The notes under the pieces were generated by a model. The model worked only from the letters and a program-made list of their open reading frames with translations. It was not told the origin of the DNA and made no database searches. This document shows positions 1 through 9,400 of a stretch of 23,578 bases of DNA, in pieces. Position 1 is the stretch's first letter, and the number at the start of each line of letters is the position of its first letter. Location: NCBI GenBank assembly GCA_047618565.1, contig JBLHKW010000076.1, positions 1-23,578 of the forward strand, in the 5' to 3' direction. A program made the position numbers and the translations under genes. Origin of the DNA: JBLHKW01 sp047618565. Lineage in GTDB: Bacteria; Planctomycetota; UBA1135; GCA-002686595.

Positions 1-958
1 TCTCTTCACGACTCACATTGGGGTGAAATGACACACTCTCGAGCACGCCTGCCGCCGCGAGCTTGCGCTTGCACTCCTTCAAGAAGCGCCGGTCCTCGGG
101 AAGCACCACACCCACCACCCGCAGTCGTAGATCCGCATGGCTCTTCTTGAGCTCGCAATAGGCATCGATCAACGTGTGCAAGCCCTTGTCCGCACACATT
201 CGCGCCAGGTAACCGAGCACCGGAGTCGAGCTCGCCTCGGCGGCCGGTTCGAGACCATCTAGCTCGATCCCGTTGTGGACGACGTGCAAGCGCTCGGAGG
301 GGACCCCGAGCCGCTCCCCCATCAACTGGCCGTAGTAGTGACTGACCGCGATGAACCCATTGATGGCGCTCGCGCGCTCGCGCATGGCCTGCCACGCGTC
401 GGTCAGGAATGGCTCGCGCAAGGTGTCCAGAAACGGAGCCTCACCCTGCAATGTGCAGTAGATCGGAATGTCGAGCACCTCGCGCAGGCGCGGCGCGAGC
501 CCCAGCAGCATGCCATTGGACAGACACAGTGCGTCCGGCCGCTCCGCATCCCCCAGCCAGCGGACCAGGCGCTCGACCTCCGCGCGCTGGCGCCCCTGAT
601 CGCCGCGCATGGTGGAGACGATCATCGCGCCAAGCTCGCGCGCCTGGGTCATCTCGCTCTTGCTCGAGAGCCAGCGCAGCAGTCGCGGAGAATCGAGCAG
701 CCCCATCAACCAGACCGGCAGTCGCCCGAGCCACGGCAGCTTCTGCTGCAGGTACATGTTCACGCCGCCGAGGAACACGCGCGGACTCTCCTCGGCAACC
801 TTCGGTGTACTGTCGTCCTCGAGCACGAAGGGCAGGTAGAGCGGCACCACGAACACATCGTGGCCGCGCGCCCGCAGCGCCTTCGCAAGAGCACTATCAC
901 GCAGGCAACTCCCACAATAGAAGTGGCCCGTGCCGGGCGTCAGCAGGGTGATCTTCAA
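1..958 (-). CDS. Glycosyltransferase family 4, 3' end cut by window edge
   Basis: An uninterrupted frame encodes 319 residues and runs off the left edge, so the C-terminus is missing. The N-terminus reads KITLLTPGTGHFYCGSC, a nucleotide-sugar glycosyltransferase GT-B start with a glycine-rich first loop. Later come FIAVSHYYGQLM and LHVVHNGIEL, the usual end of the N-terminal Rossmann lobe, then PVLGYLARMCADKGLHTLI, the start of the C-terminal donor-binding lobe of GT4 enzymes. The family transfers a sugar from an activated donor to an acceptor, usually for exopolysaccharide, lipopolysaccharide or glycolipid; the substrate cannot be read here. No ATG lies at the conserved N-terminus. TTG at 956-958 fits the family start exactly, and no convincing Shine-Dalgarno is visible. 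It lies 62 bases downstream of the propeller gene on the same strand and may be co-transcribed with it. Confidence 0.85.
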   Translation of the reverse strand, partial: MKITLLTPGTGHFYCGSCLRDSALAKALRARGHDVFVVPLYLPFVLEDDSTPKVAEESPRVFLGGVNMYLQQKLPWLGRLPVWLMGLLDSPRLLRWLSSKSEMTQARELGAMIVSTMRGDQGRQRAEVERLVRWLGDAERPDALCLSNGMLLGLAPRLREVLDIPIYCTLQGEAPFLDTLREPFLTDAWQAMRERASAINGFIAVSHYYGQLMGERLGVPSERLHVVHNGIELDGLEPAAEASSTPVLGYLARMCADKGLHTLIDAYCELKKSHADLRLRVVGVVLPEDRRFLKECKRKLAAAGVLESVSFHPNVSREE

Positions 959-1020
959 GGAATCAGGCGCGCGCGGTACACGCGGCCACAATCCATATTC
1001 CCAGGTCGTCGCCCGCGGAT

Positions 1021-2169
1021 TCACTCATCCGAGTCTCCACCCTCGGCCGTGCCGGGTCCGAACGCATAGAGCACACCGTCGTTGGCCCCCACGAAGACAT
1101 GACCCGCGTGCACCGCGGGGGACGAGAAGATCGACTCACCGATCTCATAGGTCCAGATGTCCTCGCCATCCTCGAGCCGCAGGAGGTACATGCGCCCGTC
1201 TCCGGATCCAAACACGACCTTGTCGCCGCAGATCACCGACGACCCGTCGATCTTGCGCCGTGTCTTCTTCTTCCAGATCAGGTTGCCCGTCTCGAGCTCG
1301 ACGCAATGCAGGGACTTGTTGCGACCGCCGAAGACCACGCGCCCATCACTGATGGCCGGTGACGAGAAGAAAGCCTGACGCGAGTCGTCGAACGCCCACT
1401 TGGTCTCGCCCGTCTCCAGGCCCACGCATACGAATGCGTTTCCGTAATGCCCGAAGAGGACATTGTCGCCCGCGATCGCCACCGAGCCCGCGATATGGCA
1501 TTCGGCGCAGAGCTGGACGCGCTCCACCATCTCCCCGGTGCGCAGGTCGACGACGTGCAAGGCCGAGTCACAACCTCCGAAGACCGCGCGGCCATCGATC
1601 ACCGCGGGTGTCCCGTTGACGTAGTTGTCCGTCGTGTACGACCAGAGCTTCTCGCCGCTCGTGGCTCCAAAGCAGTGCAATGCTCCGTCGTAGCTTCCCA
1701 CAACGATGCGCGTCTCGCCCAGCTCGGGGTCTGCGAAGACGTTCGCCCCGCCGACAATCTTGTCGTCCGTCTCCGCCTTCCAGAGCAACTTGCCCGACTC
1801 CGCGTCGACCGCGTAGAAGAAGAAGTCGGTCGATCCCACGTAGACGACGCCGTCCACCACGAGCGGTGGGGCCTCGATCATGTCCGTGGTCGCGAAGGCC
1901 CAGAGCTTCTTGCCGGTATGGAAGTCGACGGCGTACAGGTTGCCATCATCCGAGCCGACGAAGACGCGACCGTTTGCCACCACGGGCGACGACACGATCG
2001 AGGCTTCGGTCTCGAAGGTCCAGACCAGCTTGAGCTCATCCTCCAGGCTGCCGCTCGCGCGGCCCGACATCTGGGCGTCGCCGCGATAACTGGACCAGTC
2101 CGAGGCCACGGCGCCCGGTGAGTACAGCGCCAGGCTGAGGCCCAGGATCATCATCTCTCGGATTGACAT
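1021..2169 (-). CDS. Secreted PQQ-like beta-propeller repeat protein
   Basis: The product is 382 residues if started at ATG 2167-2169. I chose this because a good signal peptide follows at once (MSIREMMILGLSLALYSPG, then AVA before SDWSSYRGDAQMSG). An in-frame start 12 codons upstream would bury that signal. The mature part is about seven to eight repeats of the PQQ/BamB type, with motifs such as SSPVVANGRVFVGSDDGNLY, FGGRNKSLHCVELETG and FSSPAV. Such propellers are periplasmic or outer-membrane-associated. Many bind no cofactor and act as protein scaffolds, while others belong to quinoprotein dehydrogenases. No dehydrogenase active-site disulfide or calcium site is recognisable, so an enzymatic role is not supported. 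One blade contains CAECH (residues 221-225), a heme-c-type CxxCH motif. The gene is divergent from a second propeller gene and precedes the glycosyltransferase. Confidence 0.85.
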   Translation of the reverse strand: MSIREMMILGLSLALYSPGAVASDWSSYRGDAQMSGRASGSLEDELKLVWTFETEASIVSSPVVANGRVFVGSDDGNLYAVDFHTGKKLWAFATTDMIEAPPLVVDGVVYVGSTDFFFYAVDAESGKLLWKAETDDKIVGGANVFADPELGETRIVVGSYDGALHCFGATSGEKLWSYTTDNYVNGTPAVIDGRAVFGGCDSALHVVDLRTGEMVERVQLCAECHIAGSVAIAGDNVLFGHYGNAFVCVGLETGETKWAFDDSRQAFFSSPAISDGRVVFGGRNKSLHCVELETGNLIWKKKTRRKIDGSSVICGDKVVFGSGDGRMYLLRLEDGEDIWTYEIGESIFSSPAVHAGHVFVGANDGVLYAFGPGTAEGGDSDE

Positions 2170-2384
2170 CCCGTCATTCTCGTTCGCGCCGTGCCCGGGG
2201 ACCACCGCAAGCGGCTTGTTTTGGCGCTTCTCTTACCCTGGCGCTCGGAGCGGCCCTGCAACGGCTGGCGATCGGGCTCCGGGAGCGCTCTCCCGCACCG
2301 GCGGGATCATGTGCCGATCCAGGCCGATAGAATTGGGGCGCCCGCGCCGCGCCAGCCACGCCTCTCCGCCCCTGGACAATCCCC
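2170..2384. promoter_or_regulatory. Divergent promoter region between the two propeller genes
   Basis: These 215 bases must hold the promoters of both propeller genes. For the plus-strand gene a -10-like TAGAAT lies at 2328-2333, about 50 bases before its ATG; no good -35 is seen. Just upstream are two overlapping, mutually exclusive inverted repeats: CGGGAG/CTCCCG (2280-2295, 4-base loop) and TCCCG/CGGGA (about 2291-2306). They could be an operator, but GC-rich DNA gives such short arms by chance. Confidence 0.35.
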
Positions 2385-3674
2385 ATGCTCCACGCTCCGC
2401 TTCGCACGACCCGAACGGTCGTCCTCGTCAGCCTGCTGGTCATGTGCCTGGCGCGCCCGGGCGCCGCCCAGAACTGGCCGCGCTTCCGGGGTCCCGCCGG
2501 CCAGGGCGAGGGTGGCACGCTTCTGATACCGGACAGCCCGAGCGACGCGGACTTCAACTGGCGTGTGAAGCTGCCCGGCCGAGGTCAGTCGTCGCCCGTG
2601 ATCTGGGGCCAGCGCATCTTCACCACCTGCTACGACTCCCAGGCGTCCGAATGTCTGCTGGTCTGCCTCGCGGCCGGGGACGGCAAGCAGCTCTGGGCCC
2701 GGTCCCTGCCCATCGAGAGCTACGGCATGCACGACCTGAACAGCTACGCGTCCGTGACGCCAGCTCTGGATTCGAAGCACGTCGTGATCTCCTGGACCTC
2801 GGGCAGGATGCTGAACCTGGCGGCCTTCGGTCATGACGGAGAGGCCCTCTGGCGCAAGCCGCTCGGCGCGTCGGTGGCCAATCACGGTGGAGGCACATCG
2901 CCCACCCTGTTCGAGGGAGTCGTGCTGATCGCCAACGACACCGAACGCGCGGCGAAGAGCTTCGTGGCGGGCATCGACGTGGAGACCGGTGACCTGCTCT
3001 GGAAACATGCCCGTGAGACCTCGCGCGCCTCCTTCGCATCCCCGCTGGTGCACGTACCCGAGCAGGGCCCGCCCCAGGCGATCTTCGCCAGCACGTCGCA
3101 CGGTCTCACGAGCCTCGAGCCCGGGACCGGGAAGCTCATCTGGGAGCGAACGGACCTCTTCCGCCCGCGCTGCGTGGCATCACCGGCACTCGCGGGCGAC
3201 ATCCTGTTCGCGACCGCGGGCACCGGAGGCGGTGGCAAGGTCGGCGTGGCCCTGAACCTGGCCAGCCGCGACGAGTCGGGTGCGCCCGAGCAGCAGTACG
3301 AGCTGCGCCACGGACTTCCGTACGTGCCCACTCCGATCGCCACCGACGATCGCCTGTACCTCTGGGCCGACGGCGGCATCGTCTCGTGCCTCGAACTCGA
3401 AAGCGGCCGGGAGATCTGGCGCGAGCGCGTCGGCGGCACGTTCTACGGTTCGCCCGTGCTCGCCGACGGCAAGCTGTTTGCCATCGACATGTCGGGCGAG
3501 CTCGTGTGGGTACGGGCCGCAGATGACTTCGAGCTTCTGGGCCGTCTGGACCTGGGTGAAGCCTCCAATTCCACGCCCGCCGTGGCGCTGGGCGCGCTCT
3601 ACCTGCGCACGGAAACCCACCTGATCTCGGTCGGTGGGAAGCCTCGGGCAAGCGCCGGAGTGAGCGGGGACTGA
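2385..3674 (+). CDS. Secreted PQQ-like beta-propeller repeat protein
   Basis: This 429-residue protein has a signal peptide (about residues 1-28: Arg-rich start, VVLVSLLVMCLA core, cleavage near GAAQ). The mature protein begins QNWPRFRGPAGQGEG, the hallmark N-terminus of planctomycete-type PQQ-binding-like propellers, followed by SSPVIWGQRIFTTCY and further blades (GKLIWERTDL, GREIWRERVGG, GSPVLADGKLFAID). The length is normal for this family. Location should be periplasmic or cell surface; a catalytic role is not evident. ATG 2385 fits the signal peptide, with no clear Shine-Dalgarno. The protein is related in fold, but not closely in sequence, to the product of the divergent gene. The two may form a pair with the glycosyltransferase, which is inference from position only. 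Confidence 0.85.
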   Translation: MLHAPLRTTRTVVLVSLLVMCLARPGAAQNWPRFRGPAGQGEGGTLLIPDSPSDADFNWRVKLPGRGQSSPVIWGQRIFTTCYDSQASECLLVCLAAGDGKQLWARSLPIESYGMHDLNSYASVTPALDSKHVVISWTSGRMLNLAAFGHDGEALWRKPLGASVANHGGGTSPTLFEGVVLIANDTERAAKSFVAGIDVETGDLLWKHARETSRASFASPLVHVPEQGPPQAIFASTSHGLTSLEPGTGKLIWERTDLFRPRCVASPALAGDILFATAGTGGGGKVGVALNLASRDESGAPEQQYELRHGLPYVPTPIATDDRLYLWADGGIVSCLELESGREIWRERVGGTFYGSPVLADGKLFAIDMSGELVWVRAADDFELLGRLDLGEASNSTPAVALGALYLRTETHLISVGGKPRASAGVSGD

Positions 3675-3878
3675 GGTCGCCCCCACGGGCACCTGGGATT
3701 GCGAACGACGGGCAGCTAAACCCGGAAAACCGGTAGCCCTGCGCCTCCCGGTCAGCAGGATATAGTGCCGCCTCCCCGGGCCTGTTCTCACGCCGCCTGC
3801 GGGCCGCAGCGACGCCTTCCTTATAAATATCCAGCTCACGTGCTCCAGCGACACCTCAGGCTCTCCCTTTCGTCCTTC
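3675..3878 (+). promoter_or_regulatory. Promoter region of the glutamate-synthase-like operon
   Basis: This 204-base gap precedes the three-gene operon. The AT-rich heptamer TATAAAT at 3822-3828 stands out in GC-rich surroundings and is a good -10 candidate, giving a transcript start near 3835 and a leader of about 45 bases to GTG 3879. No matching -35 is visible. A second -10-like TATAGT lies at 3761-3766. A short CCGG-AAAA-CCGG hairpin near 3722-3734 follows the upstream propeller gene but has no T-run. Confidence 0.4.
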
Positions 3879-6461
3879 GTGAACCTGCCGACCGACCAGC
3901 GTGCCCGCGGGGCGCGCCAGACCGTCGGCGACCTGAACTTCTTCTTCGACGAGGACCGCCCCTTCGCGAGCCGGGACGAGCCGGCGCGCACGACCGAGCT
4001 CGCCATCTCCCTGGCCGAGGCGGTCGAGGTGGCCGGAGACGGATCGAGCGTCGAACAGCGCTCGCTCCAGCAGCGGATCATCACGAACGGTTTCCTGCGT
4101 TCCGAGTGCGATCACGATCAGAACGTCTACCTGGGCAAGCTGTTCACCCGCCGGCTGACGCGCGCCGTTCCGGACGTTGTGCTGCAGCCTGTAAGTCGCG
4201 GCGAGATCTCCGCGGCCCTCTGCTGGGCGCGCACACACGCGGTGCCGGTCACCCTGCGCGGCGCTGCGTCGACCGCCATGGGTGGCGCGGTGCCCGGCGA
4301 CGGAGGACTGCTGCTTGACCTGTCGCGGCTGGCGGAGATCGAGGTCGACGTGCCGCGACGGCGCGTGTCCATCGGATCGGGCACGCGCATGCGCCCGCTG
4401 CACAAGCAGCTGGCTGCAGAAGATTCGTCGCTACCGGTCTATCCCTCGAACCTGGGCGGCACGTTTGCTGGCTGGCTGGCGACCGGGGGCATCGGGCTGA
4501 ATGCGTTCGGGAACGGGAGCGCCCTGGATGCGGTCCGCTCGATCGACGTGGTCCTGGTCGGCGGCGAAGCGCTGCGCTTGCACGCCGACGGCACGACGAC
4601 CCTGCTGGACCCCGACCGCAAGCTATCGGCCGCCGAGGCACAGGCCTGGTTCGCCGAGCGTCACTACTCTCCGATCGTCGTCGCGGACCTCGCCACCAGC
4701 GAGGGGCAGTTCGCCGTGATCACCGCGCTCGAACTGAAGCTCGAAGAACGCCCGACCCTGCATCCATACCTGTTGCGCTTCGCGGAGCGCAGTGCCGCGT
4801 GTGCGGGAGCCGAATGGGTGCGCAACCTGGAAGCAGAGGCCTGCAGACGTCCGCTCGAGCTGAAATTGCTCTCCGCAAGCCACCTGGACCACATCCGAAG
4901 CAACTGGCGCGAAGAAGACGCGCGCGACCCGGCGAACCAGGGGAGCGATCTCTCCAACGGCCGCCAGATGCCCTGGAAAGACATCGTGTCCCCGTCCGCT
5001 GTCATCGCGCCTGGCTCCGGGAGTGCCCCCGGCAGCGATTCGCAGGAGACCTATCTGTTCGTGCTCCTGGACGGTGAAACGGCGCCGGCCTTCGAGAACG
5101 CGCTCGACGAGTGTCCGGGCAGGCCCACGCTGGACGCCCGCGAGAGCGTGCGCTTCGCCGAGGAGCGCTTTCGCCCCCAGCAGAGCAAGCGCTCGGGCCC
5201 TGGCCTGCTCGCGGCCGAGATCCTGCTTCCCGTCGGACGCGTCGAGGGCTTTTTGCCCGCGGCCGAGCGTCTCGCGGCGAAGACCGGCAACGAGCTGGAC
5301 GCGGAGGTCTACTACCTTCCGGACGACGGCGCGCTCGTGATCGCCGCATACCTAACGGACCACCGCAAGGCATCCTTCGCGATCGACCTGCTGCTCGCGC
5401 CCGCGCTCCTGGACCTGGCGACGAGTGCTTTCGAGGGTCGCGCGTACGTGCTCGGGCGCTGGCAAGCGAGCCACTTCCGGCGGCGCTTCGACAGCTCGAC
5501 GGCGAAGCATCTGATCGGTCTGAAGCGCGCACTCGACCCCTCCTCCACCCTGAGCCCGGGCACGTTCTTTGACCTGCGCCTGCGCGGACTCGCGGGTGCT
5601 CTGCTGCAGCGCCTGATGCCCCTCTCGATCCGCTGCGCACGCCTGGCATTCGACTGGGGATCCCCCATCGTGCGCTTCGCACGCAGCGTCACCCGCCGCG
5701 TCCGGGGCGCCGCCGCCGAGCGCGGTCTGAGCCTGGCCGAGATCCAGACACAGGACCAGGTGAAACCCTCCGCGCATGCCATCGGCTGCGTGAACTGCGG
5801 CGAGTGCAACTCGGTCTGCCCGATTTTCCACGAGTCCAAGCTGCGCCTGCCGCAGCTGCTCACCCACATCGGCGAGGCTGCACACGCGGGCGAGCAGCCG
5901 GGCGCCACGGCAGAGACACTCCTGGACCTGTGCATGCGCTGCGGAAATTGCGAGGAGGTCTGCCAGTCCAGCATCCCGCACCTTCCGCTCTACGCCCAGC
6001 TCGAATCCGCTTCCGAGCGCCAGGGACTCGACATCCGCAAGCCTATCGACCGGGAACGCCAGACCCTGGTCCTCGAGCACCTGCGCTCCTCCCCCAGCTA
6101 CGTGCGCGACTTCCTCGACATCCGCCCCGGCGGCTACGAGAAGCGCGCACCGGTTTCGCTTCCAGGCAGCGCACGCTACGTCCTGATGCGCGCCCAGGCG
6201 GACGCGGGACCGGCGGCGACCTGCATCCACTGCGCCGCGTGCGTGGACGTCTGCCCGACCGGAGCCAACCAGGAGTACTTCGGTGATGACGCGCGCACGA
6301 TCACAACCCTGCAGGAGCGCTGCATCGGATGCGGCACCTGCGTCGAGGTGTGTCCCGCCAACCGTGGCAACGACGGTCAGACCCTGCGCGTGATGGAGGT
6401 ACCCGCGCGCGCCTGGTTCGACGCGGCGGCGGAGTTTGCCGAGGGCGAGGCAGCACGATGA
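3879..6461 (+). CDS. FAD-linked oxidoreductase with four [4Fe-4S] ferredoxin motifs
   Basis: The product is 860 residues from GTG 3879. The frame is open back to a GTG at 3765, but the extra 38 residues look non-coding and span the -10-like TATAAAT, so the later start is preferred. Residues about 90-275 form a PCMH-type FAD-binding domain (VTLRGAASTAMGGAVPGDGG, NLGGTFAGWLATGGIG). Residues about 440-570 are the FAD-oxidase C-terminal domain, ending LKRALDPSSTLSPGTFF. This is the GlcD/D-lactate dehydrogenase fold. The C-terminal third holds four Cx2Cx2Cx3C motifs, at Cys637/640/643/647, 685/688/691/695, 782/785/788/792 and 815/818/821/825, enough for four [4Fe-4S] clusters. Unlike YdiJ or GlpC-type proteins it has no obvious CCG/HdrB domain. 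There is no NAD(P)H-binding motif and no signal peptide, so it is cytoplasmic. Its stop overlaps the next start, implying translational coupling and probably a complex. Likely role (inference): oxidise a 2-hydroxyacid-like donor and pass electrons to the downstream protein. Confidence 0.85.
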   Translation: MNLPTDQRARGARQTVGDLNFFFDEDRPFASRDEPARTTELAISLAEAVEVAGDGSSVEQRSLQQRIITNGFLRSECDHDQNVYLGKLFTRRLTRAVPDVVLQPVSRGEISAALCWARTHAVPVTLRGAASTAMGGAVPGDGGLLLDLSRLAEIEVDVPRRRVSIGSGTRMRPLHKQLAAEDSSLPVYPSNLGGTFAGWLATGGIGLNAFGNGSALDAVRSIDVVLVGGEALRLHADGTTTLLDPDRKLSAAEAQAWFAERHYSPIVVADLATSEGQFAVITALELKLEERPTLHPYLLRFAERSAACAGAEWVRNLEAEACRRPLELKLLSASHLDHIRSNWREEDARDPANQGSDLSNGRQMPWKDIVSPSAVIAPGSGSAPGSDSQETYLFVLLDGETAPAFENALDECPGRPTLDARESVRFAEERFRPQQSKRSGPGLLAAEILLPVGRVEGFLPAAERLAAKTGNELDAEVYYLPDDGALVIAAYLTDHRKASFAIDLLLAPALLDLATSAFEGRAYVLGRWQASHFRRRFDSSTAKHLIGLKRALDPSSTLSPGTFFDLRLRGLAGALLQRLMPLSIRCARLAFDWGSPIVRFARSVTRRVRGAAAERGLSLAEIQTQDQVKPSAHAIGCVNCGECNSVCPIFHESKLRLPQLLTHIGEAAHAGEQPGATAETLLDLCMRCGNCEEVCQSSIPHLPLYAQLESASERQGLDIRKPIDRERQTLVLEHLRSSPSYVRDFLDIRPGGYEKRAPVSLPGSARYVLMRAQADAGPAATCIHCAACVDVCPTGANQEYFGDDARTITTLQERCIGCGTCVEVCPANRGNDGQTLRVMEVPARAWFDAAAEFAEGEAAR

Positions 6462-9400
6462 GTATCGGAGTCGAGACCCACGCCGAAGAATGGTCCGGCG
6501 GATCGACGTCGGAGGCCGATTTCCTGGAGCAGATCGCTGACTGGGAAGACATCCTGCGCCTGCTCGTCAATCCGGAGCACCCGAGCGTCAACCAGCGCCC
6601 GCGCAAGGCACGCTTCCTGAGCTTCCTGCTCGAGCGTGCGGCCATCGACGAGAGCAGCTTCTGGCGCCTGTCCCGCAGCCAGCGCGGTCGCCTGTTCCTG
6701 TCCCACTACTCGCGCCTTTCGCGCGACATCCCGGGGCTCGAGATCACGTCCTTCGACGTGGACAAGGTCACGAAGGAACGCTTCCGTCAGGAACCCCTGA
6801 CCCTGGGCGCGGCCTGGCACTACGGGTTCTGGCGTTCCTATTTCTCCCACGCCGCCATCACGCACCCGGCCAACGACGGCCTGCGGGAAGAGTTCTCGAC
6901 CGCCTGGGACATCGTGCGTCGCAAGCCCGCCGTGCTGTTCCGCGAGGCGAGCGGAGTGCGCCTCGAGGGCATCCGCTCGATCCGACTCGACCTGCCGATG
7001 CTGGTGGGCCCGCTGCCCTACAGCGATGGGCACACCCTGGAGCTGGCCTATCTGATGGCGGGCGAGGACGCGCGCGCCGCGGGCGAGGAGCTGGACTCGC
7101 TCGTGGTGGTCGGCCTCGACGCGCTGCTCGAACACTTCCAGGCGTACCTGCCCTACAGCGCCTGGGTGCTGCCGCGCTTCAGCGAGCGCCACCTGACTGC
7201 GCTCGGGGCCGCGGACCGGCACGTGGAAGAGCTGTTGCACCGGGTGCAGATCGTCGAATTCGAGTGGTGCGACGCCCTGCCCGCATGTATCGAACGCCTG
7301 CGCCGCTCCCATCCGGACCTGCTCATCTCGACCGTCGTCCGTCATGGCGACGACTTCTGGGAGCACCTCGAGCGGGCCGCGCGCACCGATGGCGTCGCCC
7401 TGATCCAGATCCAGGCCGGCAGCGAGAAGTCCTATCGGCTGATACCGAAGGTCGACGAGTTCCTGAAGAAGCGCTTCCTGCGCGCGCGCGTGCAGCTCGT
7501 GAACGTCGGCGGCGACACCGATACGCAGGCCTCCGCCGCGAGCGTCTACGAATCGATTCTGCTGGGCGCCAACGCGGGCGCCATGACCCACATCGCGTGC
7601 CTGGCCCTGGCGCCGGAGCTGGTCGAGGTCTACCACGGCGCCTCCGCGCAGGACTTTATCGCGGGTCTCGCCCGACTCGACCAGACGGAGCTCACGCGCC
7701 TGGCGAAGAACAGTCTGAGCTGCTGGAAGCACAGCATCCTCGACTTCCTGTCCTGCATGGGCATCGACGACATCAAGAAGACGTCGGGCAACACGATGGC
7801 CATCACGATGACCGAGGACTGGATGCGCGAGGTCGACAGCCTCGTGACACCCGAGTTCGCGGACATCAACCGCGAGCTCAACGCGCAAAGGATCGAGAAG
7901 GAGCCCGTACCGCGCAGCGTGCGCGAGAAGTTCCGGGTCAGCTCCCTGATGACGGAGCTGAAGCCGGACACACCGGGCACCCACGCGGCGGCGCTGATGG
8001 CCCAGGAGAGCGCCTCCTGGCACCTGATGAACACCAACCGCAACCTGACCGCGGACTTCCTGGAGGTCATCTACCGCATGTCGGCCGGCGACATGCCCCG
8101 CGTCGACGATTTCTTCCTGCACGGCGACATGGGAATGGGTTCGATCGACGAGGTCGGGCTACGCATCTCGCGTGAGTCGCTCGCCTGGTCGCTCGAGCGT
8201 CTCGAGCGCGAGCCCGCAATCCTCGACTACATCTCCATGGCCACGCCGCGTGGCTTCCACCGCCCGGGCACGGTCGCGGCCGACGTCACGGTCGAGCTGC
8301 GCCAGCAGGGCGTCGCGGAACCGCTGGCCAGCCTGCGTTCCGACAACGAGGGCGGCTTCGACCTGAGGCTGGACATCGAAGCTCCGCCCGGCGGCGCGCT
8401 GCTACAACTCTGGTACGAGGATGCCGAGCACGGCAGCGAACATCAGGTCGAGCTGCTCGAACGGGGCCACGGCGGCCATGGTCGCAGCGTACTGCGCGCC
8501 AGCGCGGATGGATCCGTCAGCCTGAAGCGCGACCCGCGCGGCGGTCTGCGCCTGAGCGGCACGGGCATCCGTCAGCTCTTGTGGGCCGCGCCCGTCAGTC
8601 ACGCCAGCATCTCCCTCGGCGCCGCGTCGGAGGACTTCCTGAAGTCGCGCATCGAGGGCAACAAGGGCCTGGCCTTCACCTCGTCGGGCGAGGGCGGACC
8701 GATCCGCATCGACACCGAGAACGCGATGCAGTGGCAATCGCTGCAGGCCGCCAGCGGGCACTTCGGCATCCACGCGGGCGACCTGCGCCAGGTGCGCGAC
8801 GTGGAGATCAAGATCAACCAGGGCGCCAAGCCCGGCAAGGGCGGCCGCCTCACCGGAGCCAAGGTGACCGAGAAGGTCAGCCGCGCGCGCAACATCCCGG
8901 TCGGCACCAACGCCCTGTCCCCGGATCCTAAACACGACATCTACTCGATCGAGGACATGCCGGCCGAGGTCTGGTTGTGGCTGCTGTTCCACACCTACTG
9001 CGGGATCAAGATCACCGGCTCGAACTACACCAAGTTCGTGGCGGCCGGCATGTGGTCCAACTTCGTCGTGGACTACCTGCTGATCGACTCCGGCCTCGGT
9101 GGCTCAGGCAACTACCACGCGGACTCGTCCCACGTCGGCTGGCCCGACATCATGCGCACCATCCTGCACACGCATCATGCGCTCGTGCACGAGCGCGTCG
9201 ACCGCCACGGGACCGGCAAGCTGGAGAGCATCCGTGACGACAACGGACAGGCCTTCGGCGCCCAGGGCGGCACGCGACTGCTCGCCTCGGGTGGCCTGCG
9301 TAGCGAGATCGACATCTTCAAGGTGCTGATCGCGGGCGCGGACGGCGTGGTCGAGGCCTCGATCGGCAAGGCCGTCGCCTTCGGGTGCAACCAGTGCGGC

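Noticed and set aside
275..1069. Plus-strand frame of 264 codons opposite the left-edge gene
   Set aside because: The minus strand encodes a glycosyltransferase with family motifs; the plus frame is compositionally odd (Gln/His/Arg-rich) and shows no domain.
3765..3878. Earlier GTG start (3765) for the FAD/Fe-S protein
   Set aside because: The extra 38 residues are not protein-like and contain the best promoter-like TATAAAT; kept only as an alternative.
3180..4403. Minus-strand frame of 407 codons spanning the promoter region of the operon
   Set aside because: It overlaps two well-supported plus-strand genes and has no domain signature.
6377..8122. Minus-strand frame of 581 codons under the giant gene, and similar ones such as 11042-12268
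   Set aside because: These are shadows of the strongly supported plus-strand gene, without motifs, start signals or spacing.
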